Shown here: positions 14,804 through 23,759 of the stretch, piece by piece | How positions within the stretch are numbered: position 1 is the first letter of the stretch | Layout of the letters: each line of letters starts with the position of its first letter | Source: Blastococcus atacamensis | GTDB lineage: Bacteria > Actinomycetota > Actinomycetes > Mycobacteriales > Geodermatophilaceae | Assembly (NCBI RefSeq): GCF_002938425.1 | Contig: NZ_POQU01000008.1 | Location: 1-64,000 of the forward strand | Reading direction: 5' to 3' | DNA: 64,000 nucleotides | Position numbers and translations under genes: made by a program | Notes under the pieces: generated by a model | Told to the model about the DNA's origin: nothing | Database searches by the model: none | What the model saw: only the letters and a program-made list of their open reading frames with translations

Positions 14804-15520
14804 ATGGAGATCGGCGAGTACCTGCCGGCCCTGCGACGCGTGGACGCCCGGTTCGCCGACGCCGCCGCGGAGGCCGTCCTGGCCCGCGGCTGGGCGGCTC
14901 CGGTGCCCGCGTGCCCGGGGTGGTCGCTGGCCGACCTGGTGTGGCACCTCGCGGAGGTCCAGCACTTCTGGGCGTGGATCGTGCGCACCCGTGCGCAGGA
15001 CCCGTCGGCCTACGCGGCTCCTGCGCGGCGCGAGGACGGTGAGTTGCTCGCGTACGGAGCGGCGCGGAGCGCGGAGCTCGAGACCGCACTCGCCGGCGTC
15101 GACCCCACGGAGCACGTGTGGACCTGGGCGCCGCGCAAGGACATCGCCTTCGTGCTGCGGCGGCAGCTGCAGGAGGCGACGGTGCACACCGTCGACGTGC
15201 AGCAGCTGCTCGGCGATGTCCGCCCGATCCCGCCCGACGTCGCACTCGACGGCCTGGACGAGTGGCTCGAGGTGATGGTCCCGGGCGCGCTGCCGCAGGG
15301 TCCCCGGGAGGACGCGCAGCCGGTCGTTCTGCACGCCGTGGACGCCGACGCCGAGCGGACGCTATTCCCGGGCGCCGGGCCCCTGCCGGTCGCCACGCTG
15401 ACCGGCACCGCCGGGGACCTCCTGCTGGCTGTCTGGCGGCGGCTCCCGCTGGACGCGCTCACCGTCGACGGCGACGCGGCGCAGGCGGCGGCGATGATCG
15501 ACCTGGTGGACCTGGGGTAG
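14804..15520 (+). CDS. MDMPI / DinB-fold mycothiol-dependent enzyme family
   Basis: 238 aa, TIGR03083-type. N-terminal four-helix domain with VPACPGWSLADLVWHLAEVQHFW (His at the metal site), then QEATVHTVDVQ and a C-terminal domain ending TGTAGDLLLAVWRRLP, the standard MDMPI_C finish. Related enzymes use mycothiol as cofactor (maleylpyruvate isomerase) or metal chemistry; substrate unknown. GGAGGGGG lies 5 bp before the ATG. Divergent from mshC. The frame downstream of the stop stays open to 15646, but I do not recognise it. Confidence 0.88.
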   Translation: MEIGEYLPALRRVDARFADAAAEAVLARGWAAPVPACPGWSLADLVWHLAEVQHFWAWIVRTRAQDPSAYAAPARREDGELLAYGAARSAELETALAGVDPTEHVWTWAPRKDIAFVLRRQLQEATVHTVDVQQLLGDVRPIPPDVALDGLDEWLEVMVPGALPQGPREDAQPVVLHAVDADAERTLFPGAGPLPVATLTGTAGDLLLAVWRRLPLDALTVDGDAAQAAAMIDLVDLG

Positions 15521-15657
15521 GCCTTCGGCGCACGACGTCCTGTCGGCGGCCACAACTGGTTCGAGGCCTGCGGCCGCCCCGCCCATCGCGAGATCCGCTC
15601 CCGCAACCGCGTGATGCACCGGTGCGCGGAGCACGCTCCCGACTGACCGACGACACC

Positions 15658-15942
15658 TCACGGCCAGGTGACGGCGTGGCGGTCGCATTCCTCGCCGGTC
15701 TGGACGCCGACGACGCAGAGCACCAGCCCCGCCGGGTCGAGCATCTGCCAGAACGACCCCATGTCCCGGTGGCGGGTGGCACCCAGCGTCTCCAGCAGCG
15801 CCACCTCGGCCTCGACGTCGTCGCTCTCGATGTCCACGTGCCAGCGGAGCGGCGTCCACTCCCCGGTCCGCTGCACCTCGACGTGGAACCCGCCGGCGAA
15901 CGAGCCGAGAGAGGCCCACTTCCCGTCGTCGGGGTCCGGCAC
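15658..15942 (-). CDS. VOC (glyoxalase-fold) protein, probably frameshifted at 5' end
   Basis: 94 aa, short for the family (about 115-125). It contains the second half of a VOC domain: GGFHVEVQRTGEW, RWHVDIESDDVEAEVALLETLGATR, and FWQMLDPAGLVLCVV. The first strand and helix expected upstream appear in another frame (GRDFWAGVPRVAPP, about 15946-16000). One extra C in the C5 run at about 15943-15947 would join the two. Either a recent frameshift or a sequencing slip. GTG 15942 is only the first in-frame start, not a convincing one. Confidence 0.55.
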   Translation of the reverse strand: MPDPDDGKWASLGSFAGGFHVEVQRTGEWTPLRWHVDIESDDVEAEVALLETLGATRHRDMGSFWQMLDPAGLVLCVVGVQTGEECDRHAVTWP

Positions 15943-16083
15943 GGGGGAGCGACCCGTGGCACACCCGCCCAGAAGTCGCGACCGGGCCGGATCCCCGCGT
16001 TCTCACGCCAGCGGGCGGCTCTCCGCGGCGAGGTAGCAGCGCGCATGCGCACGCGGGCGAGTCCGAGCCGCCGGGTCAGCGGC

Positions 16084-16833
16084 TCAGAAGGGCGGCCAGG
16101 GCAGCGCGGGCCAGTCGCCGCTGGGCTCGGGGTGGCGGCCGGTGCGCAGCAGGTCGGCCACCCGCCGCTGCGTGCAGCGCACCTCGGTGCGCGTGAGGTG
16201 CTCGTGCAGCTGCTCCCCGAGGTCGCCGCGAAGCTCCTCGGCGATGCGCTCCAGCACCTCGACCGCCTCGGCCGGCAGCCGCTTGCCCGCCCAGCGCCAC
16301 AGCAGCGTGCGCAGCTTCGGGTCCACGGAGAAGCAGATGCCGTGGTCGACGCCGTACACGTGGCCGTCGGCCATCGGGATGATGTGGCCGCCCTTGCGGT
16401 CGGCGTTGTTGACCACCGCGTCGAAGACGGCCATCCGGCGCAGCGCGGGGTCGTCGCGCCGCACGAACTCGGCGAGGTCGACGTCCTCGTCGCCGTCCAT
16501 CCAGAGCTGCACCATGCCGGGGCCGAACTGCCCCTCGCGCAGCACCGTCGGGGGCACGACCCGCCAGCCGGTGGCCTCCGAGACCAGGTACGCCGAGATC
16601 TCCCGCCCGGCCAGGGTGCCGTCGGGGAAGTCCCAGAGCGGCCGCTCTCCCGCCACCGGCTTGTAGACGCACTCGGCGGCGAGTTCGTCGGTGCGGATGG
16701 TCCCGACGAGCGTCACGTTGGAGGCGTCGAGCATCCGGCCCTCGAGGTCGATCTCGCCGTCGCGCAGCAGCGTCAGGGCCTCGGCGTCGTCGGCCGGTGA
16801 GCGCAGGTCGGGCTCGGCCGGCTGCTCGTTCAT
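16084..16833 (-). CDS. SCO1664-family protein (PI3/4-kinase-like fold)
   Basis: 249 aa. Matches the actinobacterial SCO1664/Rv2133c type: LVGTIRTDELAAECVYKPVAGERPLWDFPDGTL, VLREGQFGPGMVQLWMD, AVFDAVVNNADRKGGHII and GVDHGICF. The Asn-Asp-Arg and Asp-His-Gly motifs are those of the phosphatidylinositol-kinase-like fold. Substrate unknown. The ATG at 16833 lies 15 bp after the DUF3090 stop, and both are conserved neighbours in mycobacteria (Rv2133c-Rv2134c), consistent with an operon. Confidence 0.9.
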   Translation of the reverse strand: MNEQPAEPDLRSPADDAEALTLLRDGEIDLEGRMLDASNVTLVGTIRTDELAAECVYKPVAGERPLWDFPDGTLAGREISAYLVSEATGWRVVPPTVLREGQFGPGMVQLWMDGDEDVDLAEFVRRDDPALRRMAVFDAVVNNADRKGGHIIPMADGHVYGVDHGICFSVDPKLRTLLWRWAGKRLPAEAVEVLERIAEELRGDLGEQLHEHLTRTEVRCTQRRVADLLRTGRHPEPSGDWPALPWPPF

Positions 16834-16847
16834 CGGGGCGCCGCCGG

Positions 16848-17399
16848 TCAGCGGCGGTAGCCGTTCTGCCGGGGGCACACGTGCCCGACCGGATCCAGCG
16901 GCAGCGAGCACAGCGGGCACGCGGGACGGCCGGCGGCGACGACGCGGCGGGCCCGTGCGATGAAGGCGCGGGCGGCCATCGGTGTGATGGTCACCCGGAG
17001 CGCGTCGGGGCCCTCGTCGCTGTCGGAGAGGATCGCGTCCTCCTCGATCGGCTCCTCGCCGGCGGCGACGGCCTCCACGACGACGGCCTCGGCCGACGCG
17101 TCCCAGGCCAGCCCCATGGCCGCGACCCGGAACTCCTCCTCGACCGGCGCGGTCAGCGGCTCCAGGTCGTCGACGTCGGCCTCGGGCGGGATGACCGTGT
17201 TCGCCCGGCCGCTCACTTCGTCGAGGAGCTCGTTCATCCGGTCGGCGAGCACCTGCACCTGCGTCTTCTCCAGGGCCACGCTCACGGTGCGGCCGGCGTC
17301 GTCGGAGGCCTGCAGGTAGAACGTCCGGTCCCCTGGCTGGCCCACCGTCCCCGCGACGAAGCGGGTGGGGCGTTCGAAGAGATGGACCTGGCGTGGCAC
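16848..17399 (-). CDS. DUF3090 protein with C-terminal cysteine motif
   Basis: 183 aa. Begins MPRQVHLFERPTRFVAGTVGQ, the conserved start of DUF3090, and ends with CPLCSLPLDPVGHVCP, a possible zinc knuckle. GTG 17399 is chosen because the family starts there and TAACGT lies 7 bases upstream; the GTG three codons earlier is less likely. Function unknown, but the association with the SCO1664-type gene and the histidine phosphatase is widely conserved. Confidence 0.92.
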   Translation of the reverse strand: MPRQVHLFERPTRFVAGTVGQPGDRTFYLQASDDAGRTVSVALEKTQVQVLADRMNELLDEVSGRANTVIPPEADVDDLEPLTAPVEEEFRVAAMGLAWDASAEAVVVEAVAAGEEPIEEDAILSDSDEGPDALRVTITPMAARAFIARARRVVAAGRPACPLCSLPLDPVGHVCPRQNGYRR

Positions 17400-17406
17400 G
17401 CGCCCC

Positions 17407-17412
17407 ACGTTA
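17407..17412 (-). promoter_or_regulatory. -10 box TAACGT of DUF3090 gene (leaderless type)
   Basis: TAACGT, 7 bases, GTG at 17399. Confidence 0.5.
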
Positions 17413-17462
17413 CGCGGGAGCGGTGTCGCCCCGCCGTCCGCGACGCGGTCCGAAAGCCGACG

Positions 17463-18161
17463 TCAGGCCGGTGCCCCGGCGCCGCCGCCCACCACGGCGT
17501 CGGAGGAGGCCTTGCGACGGCGTCCCTTGCGGGTAGTGCGGATCAGGGCCGAGACGTCGCCGCCGGCGTCGTTGATCCGCGCCACGAACGGCCGGGTGTC
17601 GGTGTAGGTCACCACCGAGATCGACGCGGGGTCGACGACGATGCGCTGGAACTGGTCGAGGTGCAGGCCCAGCGCGTCGGCGAGGATCGCCTTGATGACG
17701 TCGCCGTGGCTGCAGGCGAGCCACACCGCGTCGGGGCCCAGGCGCGCGTTCCACTCGCGGACGGCGGCCACCGCCCGTGCCTGGGTCTGCGCCAACCCCT
17801 CGCCGTCGGGACCGGGGAACACGGCAGCGGAGGGGTGCTGCTGCACGACCTTCCACAGTGGCTCCTTGGCCAGCTCCTTGATGGCGCGGCCGGTCCAGTC
17901 GCCGTAGCGGGCCTCGCCGAGCCGGTCGTCGGTCCGCAGCTCCAGCTCGCGGCCGGCCAGGACCGCGCCGGCGGTCTGCCGGCAGCGCTCCAGCGGGCTG
18001 CTGACGACGGCCGCGAGCGGGACCTTCGCCAGCCGCTCCCCCACCGCCTGCACCTGCGCCTGGCCGGTCTCGTCGAGCTGCACGCCCGGTGTCCACCCGG
18101 CGAGCACCCCGCCGGCGTTGGCGGTCGTGCGGCCGTGGCGCAGAAGGATGACCGTCGTCAT
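17463..18161 (-). CDS. Histidine phosphatase (phosphoglycerate-mutase-like, MSMEG_4193 family)
   Basis: 232 aa. Catalytic RHG motif in VILLRHGRTTANAGG (His 9), SSPLERCRQTAG (second Arg) and LACSHGDVIKAILAD (second His). The C-terminal basic tail (RTTRKGRRRKASSDAV) is typical of this actinobacterial subgroup. Homologue of Rv2135c, for which acid phosphatase activity has been reported to my knowledge. Located upstream of DUF3090 on the same strand. A repeat copy lies just upstream of its start and may affect its expression. Confidence 0.9.
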   Translation of the reverse strand: MTTVILLRHGRTTANAGGVLAGWTPGVQLDETGQAQVQAVGERLAKVPLAAVVSSPLERCRQTAGAVLAGRELELRTDDRLGEARYGDWTGRAIKELAKEPLWKVVQQHPSAAVFPGPDGEGLAQTQARAVAAVREWNARLGPDAVWLACSHGDVIKAILADALGLHLDQFQRIVVDPASISVVTYTDTRPFVARINDAGGDVSALIRTTRKGRRRKASSDAVVGGGAGAPA

Positions 18162-18187
18162 CGGGCTCGCCTCATCGACCGGCCGGC

Positions 18188-18240
18188 GAGCAGGGGCCCG
18201 ACGCGAGCGTGCGAGCGGTGGGGGGCTCGGGGGTCCTTGT
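18188..18240 (+). repeat. Dispersed hairpin repeat, copy C
   Basis: GCAGGGGCCCGACGCGAGC followed by TGCGAGCGGTGGGGGGC and GGGGGTCCTTG. It sits about 27 bp upstream of the histidine-phosphatase start, in its presumed 5' region. Confidence 0.7.
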
Positions 18241-18284
18241 GCACGCCGTGGAGCCTAGTGACCGCGCCTGGGAGTTCCGGCCGC

Positions 18285-19139
18285 TCAGGAGGCGTCGAAG
18301 ACCTCGCGCAGCCGCGCGGCGAACGCCTCCGGCTTCCCGGGCTGCCCGAACTCCGGTCCGAGGAAGCCGCCGTGGCCACCGGGGAAGACGACCGGCTCCT
18401 GCCCGAGCGCCCGGGCGACCGCGACCGACGTGCGGCCGGTCAGCAGCTCCGCCGACTCCTCGCCGACGGCGACCACGATCCGCGTCGGAGCGGCGGCGAG
18501 GGCGGCGACGTCGGGCCGGTAGGCGGTCACCGGGTTCGAGGCGCCCGAGAGCAGCGGGTCCTCGCGCGCGCCGTCGTCGTCCGCCGGCAGGCCGAAGGCG
18601 GCGGGGTCCGGCAGCCGGACCCCGAAGTCCTCGGGGAACTCGCCGGTCCAGGAGGTGAGCGCGAGAAAGGCGGCCATGCCGTGGCCCCAGCCCTTCTCGC
18701 GGTAGGCGGCCTGGACGGCGCGCTCGGCGGCGACGGCCCGGTCGGCGTCGGGGAGCAGCGTGATCAGCGGGGGTTCGTGGGCCACGACCGTGGTCACGTC
18801 CCCGGGGTGCGCGGCCACGAGCGCCAGCGCCGTCACCGCTCCACCGCTGCTGGCGAACATCTCCACCGGTCCGCCGATGACCTCGATGATGCGGTGCACG
18901 TCGTCGGCGTTCTGCTCCGGCGTGTGCTCGCTCCGGCCGTCCTTCCGCGTGCTGCGGTCCATGCCGCGCGGGTCGTAGGTGACGACGGTGCGGTCGGCCA
19001 GGTATCCCGCCAGCGTGCCGAAGCCGCCGGCGCCCATGGGCGCTCCGACGAGGAACAACGGGGGCCGGCCGTCGGCCGGCGGCAGCGAACCGTGGACGTC
19101 GTAGGCGAGCGTGGCCTCGGAGAGCTCGAGCATGGTCAT
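18285..19139 (-). CDS. Alpha/beta hydrolase
   Basis: 284 aa from ATG 19139. Oxyanion segment FLVGAPMGAGG, TYDPRGMDRST, nucleophile elbow FASSGGAVTAL (Ser in S-S-G-G, a variant of G-x-S-x-G lacking the first Gly), acid and His supplied by VVAVGEE and FPGGHGGFLG. Cofactor-free hydrolase, substrate unknown. An upstream ATG at 19172 is possible but neither start has a clear ribosome site; 19139 puts the first strand at the usual distance. Follows uppP on the same strand. Confidence 0.82.
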   Translation of the reverse strand: MTMLELSEATLAYDVHGSLPPADGRPPLFLVGAPMGAGGFGTLAGYLADRTVVTYDPRGMDRSTRKDGRSEHTPEQNADDVHRIIEVIGGPVEMFASSGGAVTALALVAAHPGDVTTVVAHEPPLITLLPDADRAVAAERAVQAAYREKGWGHGMAAFLALTSWTGEFPEDFGVRLPDPAAFGLPADDDGAREDPLLSGASNPVTAYRPDVAALAAAPTRIVVAVGEESAELLTGRTSVAVARALGQEPVVFPGGHGGFLGPEFGQPGKPEAFAARLREVFDAS

Positions 19140-19181
19140 GCGGGGCAGACCGTTTCGGCGCCCGGAACTCATCGGCGGGGC

Positions 19182-20024
19182 TCAGGCGCCGGCCGCGGGG
19201 TCCAGCACGCCGGAGAACACCAGGCCGAGGATGAGCAGGCCGAGCAGGATCCGGTAGACGACGAACGGCGTGAAGCTGCCGCGGTCGAGGTAGCGCAGCA
19301 GCCAGGCGATGACGGTGAGCCCCACGCCGAAGGCCAGCACGGTGGCGAGGATCGTCGGCCCCCAGGAGACCGGCGTGCCGCCGTCCTGGTCACCGCCGAG
19401 CTCCTCGTAGACCTGGTAGAAGCCCGAGGCCAGGACGGCGGGGACGGCGAGCAGGAACGAGTACCGCGCGGCCGCGGCCCGCGAGTAGCCGAGGAAGAGC
19501 CCGGCGGTGATCGTGCCGCCGGAACGCGAGACGCCCGGGATGAGGGCCATCGCCTGGGCGAAGCCGTAGCCGATGCCGTGCGGCACGGTGAGCTGGTCGA
19601 GCTCGCGCTGCTTGGCCCCGATCCGGTCGGCGGCGAAGAGGACCAGCGAGAAGACGATCAGCGCGGTGGCGACGATGCGCAGGTCGCGGAACGTCGTCTC
19701 GATGTCGTCCTGGAACAGCAGGCCGAGGATGCCGATCGGCAGGCTGCCGATGATGATCAGCCAGCCCATCCGGGCGTCCGGGTCGCCCTTCCGCCGGCCG
19801 CCGAGCGAGGCGATCCAGGCGGTGATGATCCGCCCGATGTCGCGCCGGAAGTACAGCAGGACGGCGGCCTCGGTGCCGATCTGGGTGATGGCGGTGAACG
19901 CCGCACCCGGGTCGCCCCAGCCGAACCCCTCGCCGACGACCCGCAGGTGGGCGCTGGAGGAGATCGGCAGGAACTCGGTGAGCCCCTGCACGATCCCGAG
20001 GACGACGGCTTCGATCCAGCCCAT
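19182..20024 (-). CDS. uppP: Undecaprenyl-diphosphatase UppP/BacA
   Basis: 280 aa integral membrane protein with about seven or eight helices. Dephosphorylates undecaprenyl pyrophosphate to recycle the cell-wall lipid carrier; associated with bacitracin resistance. Family motifs: [14 protein letters not shown] (residues 15-28) and [13 protein letters not shown]. Start [14 protein letters not shown] is canonical. Matches Rv2136c in conserved order. Confidence 0.97.
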   Translation of the reverse strand: MGWIEAVVLGIVQGLTEFLPISSSAHLRVVGEGFGWGDPGAAFTAITQIGTEAAVLLYFRRDIGRIITAWIASLGGRRKGDPDARMGWLIIIGSLPIGILGLLFQDDIETTFRDLRIVATALIVFSLVLFAADRIGAKQRELDQLTVPHGIGYGFAQAMALIPGVSRSGGTITAGLFLGYSRAAAARYSFLLAVPAVLASGFYQVYEELGGDQDGGTPVSWGPTILATVLAFGVGLTVIAWLLRYLDRGSFTPFVVYRILLGLLILGLVFSGVLDPAAGA

Positions 20025-20171
20025 GTCAGCGGTCCCCGGGGAGGACGGCGGCGGCCGGACGGCGGAGGGATCGTTCGGGCACGACCCGGAACCCTAGGCG
20101 GCGGCACGCGGACCCGCGGCGCGGCACCCCGGGCGGGCCGGTCCCTGCGGGTGGACGTCGTCCGGCGACGG

Positions 20172-20177
20172 TAGGTT
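20172..20177 (+). promoter_or_regulatory. -10 box TAGGTT of aldo/keto reductase gene (leaderless type)
   Basis: TAGGTT, 8 bases, GTG at 20186. Confidence 0.55.
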
Positions 20178-20185
20178 GGCCGGTC

Positions 20186-21166
20186 GTGGAGCAACGGGCG
20201 CTGGGTCGCAGCGGACTGGTCGTCTCCCGGCTCGCGCTGGGCACGATGACGTGGGGCGGCGACACCGACGAGGACGAGGCCGCCATGCAGCTGACGGCCT
20301 TCGTCGACGCCGGCGGCACGCTCGTCGACACCGCCGACGTCTACTGCGACGGGGAGAGCGAGCGGATCCTCGGGCACCTGCTCACCGACGTCGTCCCGCG
20401 GGCGGACGTGCTGGTCGCGACCAAGGCCGTGGGCCGCACCGGCAAGGGGCCGATGGGGCGGGGCGCGTCCCGTGGGCACCTGATCTCGGCGCTGGACGCC
20501 TCCCTGGAGCGCCTGGGCCTGGACCACGTCGATCTGTGGCAGCTGCACGCCTGGGACGAGACGACGCCGCTCGAGGAGACCCTGGCGGCCTGCGATCTCG
20601 CCGTCTCCTCCGGACGGGCCCGCTACATCGGGGTGAGCAACTACACCGGCTGGCAGACCGCGCAGGCCGCCACCTGGCAGAAGGCATGGCCGGGTCGCAC
20701 GCCGGTCGTGAGCACGCAGGTCGAGTACTCGCTGCTGCAGCGCGGGGTGGAGCGCGAGGTGGTCCCCGCCGCGGAGGCGCTGGGCGTCGGCGTGCTCGCC
20801 TGGTCACCACTGGGCCGCGGCATCCTCACCGGCAAGTACCGGCACAGCACGCCGTCGGAGTCCCGGGGCGCGTCGCAGCAGTGGCAGGGCTTCATCGACG
20901 GCCTGCGGTCGGCGAAGTCCGACCGCATCGTCGAGGCGGTGATCACCGCCGCCCAGGGGCTGGGCACCACGCCGCTGGCCGTCGCCCTGGCATGGGTGCG
21001 GGACCGGCCGGGCGTCGTCGCCCCGGTGGTCGGCGCGCGCACCGCCCAGCAGCTCCAGGCGTCGCTGGACGCCGACGGCGTGCGGCTGCCCGCCGCGATC
21101 CGCACCGCCCTGGAGGACGTGTCGGCTCCGCCGTTCAGCTATCCCGAGCGCCGGTCGGACCGGTGA
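20186..21166 (+). CDS. Aldo/keto reductase
   Basis: 326 aa NADPH-dependent oxidoreductase, TIM barrel. Catalytic tetrad visible: Asp in VDTADVY, Tyr in the same motif, Lys in VATKAVG and His in LWQLHAWDE. Cofactor-binding end ALAWVRDRPGVVAPVVGART. Start GTG fits the leaderless box. Its stop overlaps the RecD2-like start (GTGA), so the two are co-translated, an odd pairing without obvious common function. Confidence 0.93.
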   Translation: MEQRALGRSGLVVSRLALGTMTWGGDTDEDEAAMQLTAFVDAGGTLVDTADVYCDGESERILGHLLTDVVPRADVLVATKAVGRTGKGPMGRGASRGHLISALDASLERLGLDHVDLWQLHAWDETTPLEETLAACDLAVSSGRARYIGVSNYTGWQTAQAATWQKAWPGRTPVVSTQVEYSLLQRGVEREVVPAAEALGVGVLAWSPLGRGILTGKYRHSTPSESRGASQQWQGFIDGLRSAKSDRIVEAVITAAQGLGTTPLAVALAWVRDRPGVVAPVVGARTAQQLQASLDADGVRLPAAIRTALEDVSAPPFSYPERRSDR

Positions 21167-23115
21167 GCGCCGCACCCTCCTCCCCCGGCGGCGACCAGGT
21201 CTTCGCCGCCTTCTGCGCGGCCGGGCTCTGGCCGGGCCTGGGCAAGCGCGCGGCCGCGGAGCTCCCTGGCGCGGGGATCACCGGACCGGACGACGTCACC
21301 GCCGACCGGCTGACGAAGCTGCCCCGCGTCGGGCGGCAGCGCGCCGAGCGGCTGTTCTCCAGCTTCCTGGCCGCTGCGCCGACCTACGAGGTGGTGGGGC
21401 TGCTGGTCGCCGCCGGGCTGCCGGCCAAGCTGGCCGCGGGGGTCGCGGACGGCCTGGGGCCCGACGCCGCCCGCCGGCTGCGCGACGACCCCTGGGCGCT
21501 GCTCGGGCTCCCCGGTGTGACCCTGGGTGACGCCGACCGGCTGGCGATCGCCGTCCTCAAGGGCGCCGACCGGCAGGACAGCCGGCGCGGCCGGGCGATC
21601 GTCGTCCTCACCCTGCGGACGGCGACCCGCGACGGGCACACCGTGCTGCCCGCGGACCTGGTCGTCTCGGCGCTGCAGGCCGAGGGCATCAGCGACCCGG
21701 TGGCCGCGATCGTTGCTGCGGTCGACGGCGGCGAGGTGCTGGAGCACGAGCCGCCGGAGCCGGAGTTCGACGAGGACGCGGACGAGCAGCCCGAGCCGGA
21801 TCCGGCGCTGCGGATGCTGTCGCTGGCCCGCTTCGGCATGGCGGAGGAGGCCGTGGCGGAGAACGTGGCCCGCCTGGCCGCCGCCGCGGAGCGGATCGCC
21901 GACCCCGCCTCCGTGCGCTCGGTGGCCAAGGGGCTGGACGAGGCGCAGAAGCAGGCCGTCGCCCAGGTGCTCTCCGCCGGCGTCAGCCTGCTGACCGGTG
22001 GACCGGGCACCGGCAAGAGCCGCACGGTCGCCTCGATCGTGAAGCTGCTGCGGGCCAAGGGCACCGACATCGCGCTGGCCGCGCCCACCGGCCGGGCGGC
22101 CAAGCGCCTGGAGGAACTCACCGACCACCCGGCGACCACGGTGCACCGGCTGCTCGGCGCGCAGGGCGCCTCGGGCGGGTTCTCCCGCAACGAGGAGTGG
22201 CCGCTGGACGCCGACGTGATCGTCGTCGACGAGGCCTCGATGCTCGACGTCGAGCTGACCGCGGCGCTGCTGGAGGCGTGCCCGGACGGCACCCACCTGC
22301 TGCTCGTCGGGGACCCGGCGCAGCTGCCCTCGATCGGCCCCGGCCACGTGCTCGGGGACCTCATCGACTCGGGAACCGTGCCGGTCACCGAGCTGACCAC
22401 CCTCTACCGGCAGGCCGAGGGCGGCGCGATCGCCCGGCTGGCCTCCGCGGTCCGCGCGGGCGAGCTGCCGCCGGTGGACTCCCCCGACCGGGAGGTCGTC
22501 GTGGTGCCGGCCGCCGGCAGCGCGGAGGCGGCACGGCGGGTGGTGCAGCTGGTCACCGACTCCATCCCGCGCGCGCTGGGCATCGAGCCGGGCTCGGTGC
22601 AGGTCGTGACCCCCGTGCACCGCGGACCGGCCGGCACGATCGAGCTGAACAAGGCGCTCAAGGACAAGCTCAACCCCGGCGAGGGCGCGGTCTTCGGCTT
22701 CGACCCGGGCGACCGCGTCGTCGCCACCGCCAACCACCTGGACCTCGACCCGATCGGCTTCGCCAACGGCGAGGTCGGCGTGGTCACCGGCACCGGTGAC
22801 GGCTCGCTGACCGTCGACTTCAGCTCCGGCCCGGTCACGTGCACCGGCCAGGCGCTGTTCGACCTCCGCCACGGCTGGGCGATCACCGTGCACCGGGCGC
22901 AGGGCTCGGAGTGGCCGGGCGTCGTCGTCGTGCTCCCGCCGGAGGCCGGCGGCATGCTGTCGCGGCCACTGGTCTACACGGCCCTCACGCGGGCGCAGAA
23001 GCACCTCTCGATCGTGCCGGCGAGCGGGGCCGCCCTGGCCCGGGCGGTCCGCGACGTCGAGGCGCGACCGCGCCGGACCAGACTGGCCGAGCTGCTGCGG
23101 GAGATGGCCGGCTGA
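21163..23115 (+). CDS. RecD2-like / TraA-type superfamily 1 helicase
   Basis: 650 aa. N-terminal helix-hairpin-helix region (ITGPDDVTADRLTKLPRVGRQRAERLF), then RecA-like core: Walker A TGGPGTGKS (about residues 277-285), AAPTGRAAKRL, Walker B VIVVDEASMLD, LLLVGDPAQLPSIG, TTLYRQAEGGAI, and the C-terminal UvrD-like AITVHRAQGSEWPGVVVVLP with VYTALTRAQ. 5'-3' DNA helicase of the RecD2 group, not part of a RecBCD complex. No RecB/RecC genes nearby. GTG start overlaps the upstream stop. Confidence 0.93.
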   Translation: MSAAPSSPGGDQVFAAFCAAGLWPGLGKRAAAELPGAGITGPDDVTADRLTKLPRVGRQRAERLFSSFLAAAPTYEVVGLLVAAGLPAKLAAGVADGLGPDAARRLRDDPWALLGLPGVTLGDADRLAIAVLKGADRQDSRRGRAIVVLTLRTATRDGHTVLPADLVVSALQAEGISDPVAAIVAAVDGGEVLEHEPPEPEFDEDADEQPEPDPALRMLSLARFGMAEEAVAENVARLAAAAERIADPASVRSVAKGLDEAQKQAVAQVLSAGVSLLTGGPGTGKSRTVASIVKLLRAKGTDIALAAPTGRAAKRLEELTDHPATTVHRLLGAQGASGGFSRNEEWPLDADVIVVDEASMLDVELTAALLEACPDGTHLLLVGDPAQLPSIGPGHVLGDLIDSGTVPVTELTTLYRQAEGGAIARLASAVRAGELPPVDSPDREVVVVPAAGSAEAARRVVQLVTDSIPRALGIEPGSVQVVTPVHRGPAGTIELNKALKDKLNPGEGAVFGFDPGDRVVATANHLDLDPIGFANGEVGVVTGTGDGSLTVDFSSGPVTCTGQALFDLRHGWAITVHRAQGSEWPGVVVVLPPEAGGMLSRPLVYTALTRAQKHLSIVPASGAALARAVRDVEARPRRTRLAELLREMAG

Positions 23116-23127
23116 CGGCGCCCCGGG

Positions 23128-23754
23128 TCAGGCCAGTCGGCTGCGCAGCGTCGGCACGCCGTCGCCGCTGAGGGAGTCGAGCGCGGCGGTGCGGCCGGTG
23201 ATGCCCAGCAGCACCGCGTCCGCCCGGCCGCTCACGGTGGGACCGCTGCCGTGCGCCCAGTCCAGGTCCTCCGCGACGAACCGCAGCCCGTCGAGCGTGC
23301 CGTCGGCGACGAAGCTCCTGGCGCCGGCCGAGGTCAGGAAGGTCAGCGACGTGCGCAGGCGCGCCTCGGGGATCTCCCGTGGCAGCCCCAGTGGCCGGCG
23401 GATGTCCAGGCCGTGCACCAGCAGGTCGGTGAGGGGCGCCTCGGGCCCGGCCCCGGGAGGGGTGAACCGCGAGTCGGCCTTCCGCCGCAGCACCTCGACG
23501 AGTTCACCGTAGGGCCGGCGGGCCTGCTGGCGGGTCAGCCGGACGTTGGCCCGGTCGAAGTTCCCGCGGCAGATCAGCATGGCCACCGCGAACCGCGCGA
23601 GCCCCACCTCCAGCGGGACGACGAGGTGCGCCAGTACGTCGTGCACGGTCCACGCGCTGCACAGGCTCGGCGTGGCCCGCTGCTCCTCGGTGAGGCCGGA
23701 CAGCAGGTCGGCGAGGCAGCGGCGCTCCTCGGCGATCTCGGCAAATGCGTCCAC
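23128..23754 (-). CDS. MDMPI / DinB-fold family protein
   Basis: 208 aa from GTG 23754. N-terminal helical domain AEERRCLADLLSGLTEEQRATPSLCSAWTVHDVLAHL (metal His in the last segment), then TDLLVHGLDIRRPLGLPREIP, the second His motif of TIGR03083-type mycothiol-dependent proteins, and a final ADAVLLGITGRTAALDSLSGDG. Probable mycothiol or metal-dependent enzyme. The frame runs open far upstream, but that part is not homologous. Confidence 0.85.
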   Translation of the reverse strand: MDAFAEIAEERRCLADLLSGLTEEQRATPSLCSAWTVHDVLAHLVVPLEVGLARFAVAMLICRGNFDRANVRLTRQQARRPYGELVEVLRRKADSRFTPPGAGPEAPLTDLLVHGLDIRRPLGLPREIPEARLRTSLTFLTSAGARSFVADGTLDGLRFVAEDLDWAHGSGPTVSGRADAVLLGITGRTAALDSLSGDGVPTLRSRLA

Positions 23755-23759
23755 GGAGC

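Noticed and set aside
15521-15646. Extension of the MDMPI-type gene past its stop (GHNWFEACGRPAHREIRS)
   Set aside because: The frame stays open but has no recognisable homology, start or neighbour support.
16797-20174. 1125-codon plus-strand frame
   Set aside because: Antisense to five well-supported minus-strand genes; composition is typical shadow sequence.
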